This document shows, piece after piece, positions 1 through 5,184 of a stretch of DNA of 5,540 nucleotides. Origin of the DNA: an uncultured Clostridia bacterium (GTDB lineage: Bacteria > Bacillota_A > Clostridia > Christensenellales > Aristaeellaceae); contig CAMBWJ010000144.1 in assembly GCA_945871545.1 (NCBI GenBank), positions 1 through 5,540 on the forward strand, given 5' to 3'. A model generated the notes under the pieces. The model did no database searches. It had not been told where the DNA came from and saw nothing but the letters and a program-made list of their open reading frames with translations. A program made the position numbers and the translations under genes. The stretch's first letter is position 1. Each line of letters opens with the position of its first letter.

Positions 1-924
1 ATGCCGGTGATGGAGGGCAAGTGCGTGCTGTTCAAGGCCTTCGGCGACGTGGACGCCTTCCCGATCTGCATCAAGTCCAAGGATGTGGACGAGATCGTCA
101 ACACCGTGTATCTGATCTCCGGCTCCTGCGGCGGCGTGAACCTGGAGGACATCGCCGCGCCCCGCTGCTTCGAGATCGAGAAGAAGCTGAAGGAAAAGTG
201 CGACATCCCGATCTTCCACGATGACCAGCACGGCACCGCCATCATCACCCTGGCGGGTCTGATCAACGCGCTGAAGGTGGTCGGCAAGCATCGCGACGAA
301 ATCAAGGTCGTGGTCAACGGCGCGGGCGCTGCCGCCACCGCCATCACCAAGCTGCTGCTCTCCTACGGCGTGAAGAACATCACCATGTGCGACCGCAAGG
401 GCGCGATCTACGAGGGCCGCGTCGAGGGCATGAACCCCTACAAGGAGGAGATGGCGAAGCTCACCAATCCCTCCCGCAAGGCAGGCGCCTTGAAGGACGT
501 GATCGTGGGCGCGGACGTGTTCATCGGCGTGTCCGCACCCGGCGCGCTGACCACCGAGATGGTGCGCACCATGAACCGCGACGCCATCGTGTTCGCCTGC
601 GCCAATCCCACCCCCGAGATCTATCCCGAGGATGCGAAGGCCGGCGGCGCGAAGGTCGTCTCCACCGGACGCAGCGACTATCCCAACCAGATCAACAATG
701 TGCTGGCCTTCCCGGCGCTGTTCCGCGGCGCGTTCGACGTGCGCGCCCGCGACATCAATGAGGAGATGAAGATCGCCGCCGCCTACGCCCTGGCCAATCT
801 GATTTCCGACGAGGAGCTGAACGCGGACTACATCATCCCCGCCGCCTTCGATCCCCGCGTCAAGGAGGCCGTGTCCAAGGCCGTGGCCCAGGCCGCCCGC
901 GACACCGGCGTCGCCCGGCGCTGA
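1..924 (+). CDS. NAD-type malic enzyme (malate dehydrogenase, decarboxylating), 5'-truncated by window edge
   Basis: Cytosolic enzyme that oxidatively decarboxylates L-malate to pyruvate and CO2 with reduction of NAD(P)+. The 307 visible residues are the C-terminal three quarters of a family usually about 390-400 residues long. The ATG at base 1 is an internal methionine: the protein opens within the conserved MPVMEGK segment, whose Lys7 probably corresponds to the catalytic lysine, and the Tyr-containing N-terminal part lies upstream. Visible motifs are a metal/malate-binding LED around residues 48-50, HDDQHGTA at 73-80, the Rossmann glycine motif NGAGAAA at 106-112, an acidic residue at the end of the second strand (Asp131 in CDRKGAI), CANPTPEI at 200-207, and STGRSDYPNQINN at 221-233. 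Asp131 favours NAD over NADP, an inference from general Rossmann rules. The gene ends in TGA and converges on the ABC-transporter operon. The family call is secure; cofactor and maeA/maeB-type naming are not. Confidence 0.95.
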   Translation: MPVMEGKCVLFKAFGDVDAFPICIKSKDVDEIVNTVYLISGSCGGVNLEDIAAPRCFEIEKKLKEKCDIPIFHDDQHGTAIITLAGLINALKVVGKHRDEIKVVVNGAGAAATAITKLLLSYGVKNITMCDRKGAIYEGRVEGMNPYKEEMAKLTNPSRKAGALKDVIVGADVFIGVSAPGALTTEMVRTMNRDAIVFACANPTPEIYPEDAKAGGAKVVSTGRSDYPNQINNVLAFPALFRGAFDVRARDINEEMKIAAAYALANLISDEELNADYIIPAAFDPRVKEAVSKAVAQAARDTGVARR

Positions 925-958
925 AGCAGCGCGGCTGGTTGCCTGTCGGCGTTTAAAT

Positions 959-1004
959 GACGCATCCCTGCCCCCATAGATCAGAGGGGCAGGGATGCTG
1001 CGTC
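959..1004 (+). terminator. Hairpin 1, probable terminator of the malic enzyme gene
   Basis: Perfect 13-bp inverted repeat, gcatccctgcccc at 962-974 and ggggcagggatgc at 986-998, with an 11-base loop. The outer bases gacgca (959-964) can alternatively pair with tgcgtc (999-1004), leaving a 3-base bulge. It starts 35 bases after the malic enzyme stop codon and is followed by a pyrimidine-rich but interrupted stretch (tatttccttccc, 1005-1016). The position and stem suit an intrinsic terminator. The U-tract is weak, so termination efficiency is uncertain. Confidence 0.65.
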
Positions 1005-1034
1005 TATTTCCTTCCCATACGTCTGTGTTCCCCC

Positions 1035-1067
1035 GAAATCCGTCCCGGCAGGAATGGGACGGATTTC
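1035..1067. repeat. Hairpin 2 of the array
   Basis: Perfect 12-bp inverted repeat, gaaatccgtccc at 1035-1046 and gggacggatttc at 1056-1067, around the 9-base loop ggcaggaat. Read on the minus strand the loop is attcctgcc, matching the ATnnnnGCC loop pattern of hairpins 3, 5 and 6, so this copy is inverted relative to them. Neither side carries a clean T-tract. It may be a weak or decayed terminator. Confidence 0.7.
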
Positions 1068-1106
1068 TCACGCTTGGCTTGAAGAGTATGCCAAAAACGA
1101 ACGCAA

Positions 1107-1139
1107 GAAATCCGGTCCATAGCCGCCGGACTGGATTTC
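1107..1139. repeat. Hairpin 3 of the array
   Basis: Inverted repeat of 12 bp, gaaatccggtcc at 1107-1118 and ggactggatttc at 1128-1139, with one G-U pair (1114/1132) and the 9-base loop atagccgcc. Its outer stem (gaaatcc/ggatttc) is identical to that of hairpin 2. On the minus strand the stem is followed by ttgcgttcgttttt (1093-1106), a T-rich trailer compatible with a back-up terminator for the ABC operon. Confidence 0.7.
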
Positions 1140-1178
1140 GGGGGGAAGGCAAAGTAATCAAGCGGATAGAAAGACAGG

Positions 1179-1211
1179 ACCTCTGCCCCTTGAACCAGTG
1201 GGGGCAGAGGT
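1179..1211. repeat. Hairpin 4 of the array
   Basis: Perfect 11-bp inverted repeat, acctctgcccc at 1179-1189 and ggggcagaggt at 1201-1211, with an 11-base loop. The inner seven pairs (ctgcccc/ggggcag) equal those of hairpin 1, which also has an 11-base loop. The flanks, gaaagacag at 1169-1177 before it and the 35-base repeat after it, match those of hairpin 6. Confidence 0.7.
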
Positions 1212-1245
1212 TCGTTCAATCAAACACGGCAGTATGTGGCCGCGG
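1211..1245 (+). repeat. 35-base direct repeat, copy 1
   Basis: Identical over 35 bases to 1372-1406, 161 bases away. It begins ttcgttcaatcaaacacgg, runs through agtatgtggc and ends ccgcgg. It lies immediately downstream of hairpin 4, just as copy 2 lies downstream of hairpin 6. No coding role is apparent. Confidence 0.9.
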
Positions 1246-1269
1246 GCCCTGCCCGCAAACCAAACGCAA

Positions 1270-1302
1270 GATCTTCGCCCCATTCCAGCCGGGGTGACGA
1301 TC
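1270..1302. repeat. Hairpin 5 of the array, degenerate
   Basis: Imperfect 12-position inverted repeat, gatcttcgcccc at 1270-1281 and ggggtgacgatc at 1291-1302, with one mismatch and one G-U pair, around the loop attccagcc. The loop differs from that of hairpin 6 at only two positions, supporting common origin despite a different stem. On the minus strand it is followed by ttgcgtttggttt (1257-1269), similar to the trailer of hairpin 3. Confidence 0.55.
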
Positions 1303-1339
1303 GGGTGAATGCGATCATTTCGCATCCAGATGAAAGACA

Positions 1340-1374
1340 GAAAACCTGTCCCATTCTTGCCGGGACAGGTTTTC
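1340..1374 (-). terminator. Hairpin 6, probable terminator of the ABC-transporter operon
   Basis: Perfect 13-bp inverted repeat, gaaaacctgtccc at 1340-1352 and gggacaggttttc at 1362-1374, with the 9-base loop attcttgcc. It lies 42 bases past the stop codon of the last permease gene. On the minus strand the stem ends in ttttc and continues tgtctttcatc, a modest U-rich tail; on the plus strand it also ends in tttt, so it may work in both directions. This is the best intrinsic-terminator candidate for the operon. Confidence 0.7.
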
Positions 1375-1406
1375 GTTCAATCAAACACGGCAGTATGTGG
1401 CCGCGG
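1372..1406 (+). repeat. 35-base direct repeat, copy 2
   Basis: Second perfect copy of the repeat at 1211-1245. It overlaps the right arm of hairpin 6 by three bases and ends 10 bases from the permease stop codon, so on the minus strand it forms the 3' untranslated leader into the operon terminator. Confidence 0.9.
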
Positions 1407-1416
1407 CGCCTCGCCG

Positions 1417-2469
1417 CTACTTGGCTTTTTGGTTGCCAGTGTAGGTGACGACTGCGCGCTGGATGCAGATGAACAGCAGCAGCAGTGCGCCGGTAGCGAT
1501 CTTGCCCCACCAGGACAGCAGGTTGCCGTTGAAGGTGATCAGCGCGGGGATGACGGACTTGAGCAGCACGCCGAAGAGGGTGCCGACCATGTAGCCCACG
1601 CCGCCGGTGAGCAGCGTGCCGCCGATGACCGCGCAGGTGATGACCTCGAGCTCGCCGCCCTGCAGCGACAGGTTCCAGCCGGACTTGACGTACAGCGCGT
1701 AGGCGATGCCGGCCAGCACGGAGCACAGGCCGTTGAAGCCGTACACCAGAACCTTGGTGCGGCCCACAGGCAGACCCATCAGCTTTGCGGACTGCTCGTT
1801 GCCGCCGATGGCGTACACGTTGCGGCCGAAGCGGGTCTTCTGCAGGATGATCGTGCCGATGATGATCATCACGATGAACAGGATCAGGTTGAAGTTGATG
1901 AACGCGATGGGCTTGATCTTGACCCACTCGCCGTTCTCGGGGCGCATGAAGTAGATCTTCCACTTGGCCAGCGCATCGATCATCGGATGGGAGATGTCGA
2001 TGGACTCACGGCTGATCAGCGAGCACACGCCGCGGGCCAGGAAGTTGCCGGTCAGGGTGGCGATGAAGGGCGGCACGTTCAGGTAGTGAATGGTCGCGCC
2101 CTGCAAGAGACCCAGACCCACGCCAACCACCAGGGAGAAGGCGATGCAGATCAGCGGGTGAATGCCCAGGACCGTGCTGCCGTAGGCGATGAACATGCCC
2201 GTGAGGGAGGCGATGGAGGCCACCGACAGGTCGATGCCGCCGGTGATGAGCACCATCGTCATGCCGACTGCGGAGATGCCGTAGTAGGCGTTGTCGATGA
2301 ACATGTTCACGAAGGTGCGCAGGGTGGTGAAGCCCTTGCTGCCGTACATGATCGCGCCGAAGGCATAGATAATCAGAAAGATGCCGATGGTGGCGTACAC
2401 CATGATGTACTTGGGGTTGGTCAGCGCGCTGACCAGGCCCCGCTTGCGAGTGTTCTTCTTCTCAGACAT
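1417..2469 (-). CDS. yjfF: Sugar ABC transporter permease, YjfF-like
   Basis: Inner-membrane permease of 350 residues (E. coli YjfF is about 331), from the RbsC/YjfF branch of the branched-chain amino acid/ribose permease family. It probably pairs with the adjacent YtfT-like permease to form the channel of a furanose importer. Hydrophobic segments run through most of the chain. Landmarks are FIDNAYYGISAVGMTMVLITGGIDLSV-type sequence at about 57-83, RGVCSLISRESIDISHP at 146-162, the cytoplasmic ATPase-contact loop TRFGRNVYAIGGN at 212-224, and AVIGGTLLTGGVG at 280-292. A short extra stretch at about 170-190 (RPENGEWVKIKP) may be an enlarged loop. The start at MSEKKN is preferred over an upstream in-frame ATG (2527-2529) because a strong ribosome site sits 8 bases before it. 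It overlaps the upstream permease gene by 8 bases, implying translational coupling. Family call is strong; substrate is inferred. Confidence 0.92.
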   Translation of the reverse strand: MSEKKNTRKRGLVSALTNPKYIMVYATIGIFLIIYAFGAIMYGSKGFTTLRTFVNMFIDNAYYGISAVGMTMVLITGGIDLSVASIASLTGMFIAYGSTVLGIHPLICIAFSLVVGVGLGLLQGATIHYLNVPPFIATLTGNFLARGVCSLISRESIDISHPMIDALAKWKIYFMRPENGEWVKIKPIAFINFNLILFIVMIIIGTIILQKTRFGRNVYAIGGNEQSAKLMGLPVGRTKVLVYGFNGLCSVLAGIAYALYVKSGWNLSLQGGELEVITCAVIGGTLLTGGVGYMVGTLFGVLLKSVIPALITFNGNLLSWWGKIATGALLLLFICIQRAVVTYTGNQKAK

Positions 2470-3556
2470 TCTGCGCGCCTCCCTTCGCCATGGCCTTGGC
2501 TGCGTTGCGGGTCTTCGTGCGCTTGGCAAAGTATTCGCGCACGGGCTCGGACTGGAGCACGATGACCACGGCGATGATCAGAGCCTTGAAGGCCATGGTC
2601 GCCTCGGACACAATGCCGAAGTAGTAAACGAAGGTCACGATGGTGCGGATGATGATGGAGCCGATCACCGTGCCGGCCAGGCTGAACTTGCCGCCGGACA
2701 TGTTCGTACCGCCGATGACCACCGCCAGAATGGCGTCCATCTCATAGTTCAGGCCCGCATTGTTGGAGTCGTTGGACATGATGCGGCTGGAATAGATCAG
2801 GCCGGAGATGGCGGACAGGAAGCCGGTGAGGGCGAACACGATCAGGATCACGCGCTTGGCGTTGATGCCGGAGAGACGGCTGGCGCTGCGGTTGATGCCG
2901 ACGGACTCCACGAAGGTGCCGAAGGCGGTCTTGCGGGTGAACAGCGCCACCGCCGCGACCACCACAATGGATATGATGATCGGCATCGGCAGGAACAGGA
3001 AGCTGCCCTGGCCGATGAAGCGGAAGGGCTCGTACAGCGTGGTGAACTGCTTGCCGTTGGTGATGATCTGGGCGACGCCGCGACCGCAGACCATCAGAAC
3101 CAGGGTGGCGATGATGGGCTGCATGCCGATCTTGGCGATCATGAAGCCGTTCATCAGGCCCATCAGCAGGCAGACGACCAGCGGAACCAGCAGCACCAGG
3201 ATGAAGGGGTACACGGTGTAGTTGCCGGGGGTGGAGTAGGCCGGATCGGTGGGATTCCAGCGCATCAGCTTCAGTGCGATGGCGCCGGACACGGCAACCA
3301 GCGCGCCGACGGACAGGTCGGTGCCGCCCAGGGCGATGACCAGGGTCATGCCCATGGCGATGATGGTAATCTCTGCCGAGCGGTTCAGGATGTCGATCAG
3401 GCTGCCGTAGAGCATGCCCGTGGAGGGCTGGTAGCTGATCTTGAAGAAGTCCGGCCGGATGATAAAGCACACCAGCAGGATCAGCAGCTCCGCGACGACG
3501 GCCCAGGTGATCTTTGAGCGCATCAGCACGGACAGGTCAAATCTCTTTTTCTTCAT
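2462..3556 (-). CDS. ytfT: Sugar ABC transporter permease, YtfT-like
   Basis: Inner-membrane permease of 364 residues (E. coli YtfT is about 341), partner of the YjfF-like protein in a heterodimeric sugar channel. It has a basic N-terminus (MKKKRF), a first membrane segment at about 17-34, then motifs closely matching YtfT: IDILNRSAEITIIAMGMTLV at 54-73, GGTDLSVGA at 77-85 (Thr where the wider family usually has Ile), GMQPIIATLVLMVCGRGVAQ at 144-163, the ATPase-contact region RKTAFGTFVESVGIN at 208-222, and SNNAGLNYEMDAILAVVIGG at 264-283. The C-terminal tail is Lys/Arg/Ala-rich. The ATG lies 14 bases after the ATPase stop codon; an AAGGGGG Shine-Dalgarno (3566-3572 on the minus strand) overlaps that stop codon with 9-base spacing, pointing to coupled translation. 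Its 3' end overlaps the next permease gene by 8 bases. Family assignment is strong. Confidence 0.93.
   Translation of the reverse strand: MKKKRFDLSVLMRSKITWAVVAELLILLVCFIIRPDFFKISYQPSTGMLYGSLIDILNRSAEITIIAMGMTLVIALGGTDLSVGALVAVSGAIALKLMRWNPTDPAYSTPGNYTVYPFILVLLVPLVVCLLMGLMNGFMIAKIGMQPIIATLVLMVCGRGVAQIITNGKQFTTLYEPFRFIGQGSFLFLPMPIIISIVVVAAVALFTRKTAFGTFVESVGINRSASRLSGINAKRVILIVFALTGFLSAISGLIYSSRIMSNDSNNAGLNYEMDAILAVVIGGTNMSGGKFSLAGTVIGSIIIRTIVTFVYYFGIVSEATMAFKALIIAVVIVLQSEPVREYFAKRTKTRNAAKAMAKGGAQNV
2470..2485 (-). promoter_or_regulatory. Ribosome binding site deciding the YjfF-like start
   Basis: On the minus strand, aagggagg (2478-2485) sits 8 bases before the ATG at 2467-2469. It is embedded in the last codons of the upstream permease gene (the GGAQNV end). 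It fixes the start at MSEKKN and makes the 20-residue upstream extension (Arg/Pro-rich, out of frame with the real upstream protein) implausible. Confidence 0.85.
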
Positions 3557-3570
3557 CTTCCGTTTCCCCC

Positions 3571-5088
3571 TTACGCCTTGACCGTCTCGCCGGCGATGAT
3601 CTTCAGAATGTTGTTCTGGGTGTCGCCGTCAAACGGTCCGGTCAGCTCGCCGGCCTTCTTGCCGTCGCGCATGATGGTGATGCGGTTGGAGCAGCGGATG
3701 ACCTCCTCCAGCTCGGAGGAGATGAAGATGACGGACACGCCGTCGTCGCACATCTCCAGCATCAGGCGCTGAATTTCAGCCTTCGCGCCAACGTCGATGC
3801 CGCGGGTGGGCTCGTCCAGGATCAGCACGTCCGGCTCGGTCGCCATCCAGCGGGCCAGGATGACCTTCTGCTGGTTGCCGCCGGAGAGCTCGCCGATCTT
3901 CTTCTCGGCGTCCGGCGTGGCGATGCCCAGGGCCTTGATGTACTTGTCCGCCAGCTCATTCTGCTCCTGACGGGACATCGGGTGAAGGAAGCCCCTGCGC
4001 GCCTGCACCGCCAGCATGATGTTCTCGCGGATGGACAAATCGCCGATGATGCCGTCGCGCTTGCGGTCCTCGGGACAGAACGCGATGCGGTGAGCGATGG
4101 CCTCGTGGGGGTTCTTCAGATCCGCCTTCTGGCCGTTGACGGTGATTTCGCCCTTGGTGGCGCGGTTTGCGCCGAAGAGCATCTCGGCGGTCTCGGTGCG
4201 GCCGGAGCCCAGCAGGCCCGCGAAGCCCATCAGCTCGCCCTTCTTGATCTCCAGGGTGATCTCGTCGATCTTGCCGGGCGCGCCGATCTTCTCGGCCCTG
4301 AGCATGTCGGGGGCATCCTCGGGAACCGGCTTGCGGTGGAGGTTGAAGATCACGTCCATGTCCTTGCCGACCATCTTCGTGACCAGCTCCAGCTTGGTGA
4401 TCTCGTCGATGTTGTAGGTGCCCACCAGCTGGCCGTTGCGCAGGATGGTCATGCGGTCGGAGATGGCGTAGATCTGGTCCAGGAAGTGGGTGATGAAGAT
4501 GATGCCCATGCCGCTATTCTTCAGCTCGCGCATGACGTCGAAGAGCAGCTGCACCTCGTTTTCGTCCAGCGAGGAGGTGGGCTCGTCCAAAATCAGCACC
4601 TTCGCCTGCACGTCCACGGCGCGGGCGATGGAGACCATCTGCTGAATTGCAGTGGAATAATATGACAGCGGGCGGGTCACGTCGATGTCCAGATGGAAGC
4701 GGGACATCAGTTCAGCCGCGCGCCGGTTGATTTCCTTCCAATTGATCTGGCCGCGCTTCATGGGCTGGCGGCCAACGAAGATGTTTTCTGCCACAGTCAG
4801 GTTCGGGCAGAGGTTGATCTCCTGGAACACCGTGGAGATGCCCTCGTCCATTGCCTGCTGGGGGCTGGTGGGTCGAATTTCCCTGCCATCGAGCGTGATG
4901 GTGCCCGCGTCCATGCGGTTGACGCCCGTGAGGCACTTGATCAGTGTGGATTTGCCCGCGCCGTTTTCGCCCAGGAGCGCGTGAACCTCGCCTGCGCGGA
5001 GGCTGAAATCCACCTTGTCCAGAGCCTTGACGCCGGGAAACTGAATTTCAATGCCCTTCATTTCGAGAATGCATTTCTGATCCGGCAA
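3571..5088 (-). CDS. ytfR: Sugar ABC transporter ATPase with two nucleotide-binding domains, YtfR-like
   Basis: Cytoplasmic ATP-hydrolysing subunit of the importer, 505 residues, the usual size for two-domain sugar ATPases (RbsA/MglA/YtfR). Domain 1 has Walker A GENGAGKS at 40-47, Q-loop Gln89, a degenerate signature YSTAIQQ at 144-150, Walker B VLILDEP at 164-170 and switch His201. Domain 2 has a degenerate Walker A GLLGSGRTE at 291-299, the canonical signature LSGGNQQ at 401-407, Walker B VLILDEP at 422-428 region, and Ser at the switch position (ISSELEE, about 456-462). One composite ATP site therefore looks canonical and the other degenerate. Close resemblance to E. coli YtfR includes THFLDQIY, GLLGSGRTETAE and FCPEDRK. 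Translation probably starts at a TTG with a strong Shine-Dalgarno 8 bases upstream; the first ATG, ten codons in, has none. It is followed after 14 bases by the YtfT-like gene. Confidence 0.95.
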   Translation of the reverse strand: MPDQKCILEMKGIEIQFPGVKALDKVDFSLRAGEVHALLGENGAGKSTLIKCLTGVNRMDAGTITLDGREIRPTSPQQAMDEGISTVFQEINLCPNLTVAENIFVGRQPMKRGQINWKEINRRAAELMSRFHLDIDVTRPLSYYSTAIQQMVSIARAVDVQAKVLILDEPTSSLDENEVQLLFDVMRELKNSGMGIIFITHFLDQIYAISDRMTILRNGQLVGTYNIDEITKLELVTKMVGKDMDVIFNLHRKPVPEDAPDMLRAEKIGAPGKIDEITLEIKKGELMGFAGLLGSGRTETAEMLFGANRATKGEITVNGQKADLKNPHEAIAHRIAFCPEDRKRDGIIGDLSIRENIMLAVQARRGFLHPMSRQEQNELADKYIKALGIATPDAEKKIGELSGGNQQKVILARWMATEPDVLILDEPTRGIDVGAKAEIQRLMLEMCDDGVSVIFISSELEEVIRCSNRITIMRDGKKAGELTGPFDGDTQNNILKIIAGETVKA

Positions 5089-5103
5089 AAGTATCCCCTC
5101 CTT
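5089..5103 (-). promoter_or_regulatory. Ribosome binding site deciding a TTG start for the ATPase
   Basis: On the minus strand, aaggagg (5097-5103) precedes TTG (5086-5088) with an ideal 8-base spacer. The alternative ATG at 5059-5061 has only cattctcgaa before it. The ten N-terminal residues added by the TTG start (MPDQKCILEM) lead into the first strand of domain 1 as in homologues, which also supports this start. Confidence 0.8.
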
Positions 5104-5110
5104 ATGCGAA

Positions 5111-5141
5111 TGCAGGGCGGTGGTGATCCATCCGCCCTGCA
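5111..5141 (-). promoter_or_regulatory. Intercistronic hairpin before the ATPase gene
   Basis: Perfect 10-bp inverted repeat, tgcagggcgg at 5111-5120 and ccgccctgca at 5132-5141. Three further pairs (tgg 5121-5123 with cca 5128-5130, one bulged base) close a 4-base loop. It lies 7 bases upstream of the ATPase Shine-Dalgarno on the transcript. No long U-tract follows, so it is more likely an mRNA-stability or partial-attenuation element than a full terminator; this function is inferred. Confidence 0.6.
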
Positions 5142-5143
5142 GC

Positions 5144-5166
5144 GGGGCTGCCGAATAGGCAGCCCC
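5144..5166 (-). promoter_or_regulatory. Intercistronic hairpin after the binding-protein gene
   Basis: Perfect 9-bp inverted repeat, ggggctgcc at 5144-5152 and ggcagcccc at 5158-5166, with a 5-base loop. It lies 18 bases past the binding-protein stop codon on the transcript and directly before the second hairpin. It could protect the 3' end of a processed binding-protein mRNA, helping make more binding protein than membrane components. No U-tract is visible. Confidence 0.6.
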
Positions 5167-5184
5167 AAGTGATTCAGTTAGGAA

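Larger units (their letters stand above)
925..1416. other. Convergent intergenic region with a hairpin array
   Basis: This 492-base stretch lies between two converging transcription units. It looks less GC-rich than the flanking genes and contains no convincing coding sequence: the open frames in it have no family resemblance and run straight through the palindromes. It holds six hairpins (listed separately), a 35-base direct repeat (1211-1245 and 1372-1406), a small 6-bp hairpin at 1309-1325 (atgcga/tcgcat) and a short GC palindrome at 1242-1256 (gcgggc/gcccgc). Each strand needs a transcription stop here. No promoter pair with clear -35 and -10 boxes was recognised. Confidence 0.8.

Noticed and set aside
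1..3. The ATG at base 1 as the true malic enzyme start
   Set aside because: It falls inside the conserved MPVMEGK segment of the catalytic domain. The family has roughly 85-90 further N-terminal residues including a catalytic tyrosine, so the gene is simply cut by the window edge.
1004..1219. A 71-codon minus-strand frame in the intergenic region
   Set aside because: It is composed largely of hairpin arms and the inverted repeat, has no family resemblance, and lies downstream of the likely operon terminator.
995..1297. A 100-codon plus-strand frame in the intergenic region
   Set aside because: It starts inside the arm of hairpin 1 and reads straight through four other hairpins and one copy of the direct repeat. 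The peptide has no recognisable domain and no Shine-Dalgarno site.
959..1374. CRISPR array
   Set aside because: The repeated elements are palindromes with differing sequences and inverted copies, not near-identical direct repeats with unique spacers, and no cas gene is present.
959..1374. Integron attC-like cassette array, because hairpins recur at regular steps
   Set aside because: There are no gene cassettes between the hairpins, no recognisable core-site motifs and no integrase in the window.
2470..2529. An upstream ATG extending the YjfF-like permease by 20 residues
   Set aside because: The extension overlaps the upstream permease gene in another frame, is Arg/Pro-rich, and would ignore the well-placed aagggagg before the ATG at 2467-2469.
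1309..4665. Three long plus-strand open frames (about 380-420 codons each: 1309-2565, 2381-3517, 3514-4665) almost tiling the transporter operon
   Set aside because: They are antisense to well-supported genes. Their translations are rich in Asp, His, Gln, Gly and Ala with low-complexity runs, as expected from the reverse complement of GC-ending codons that rarely create stops. No family motif or convincing ribosome site was found.
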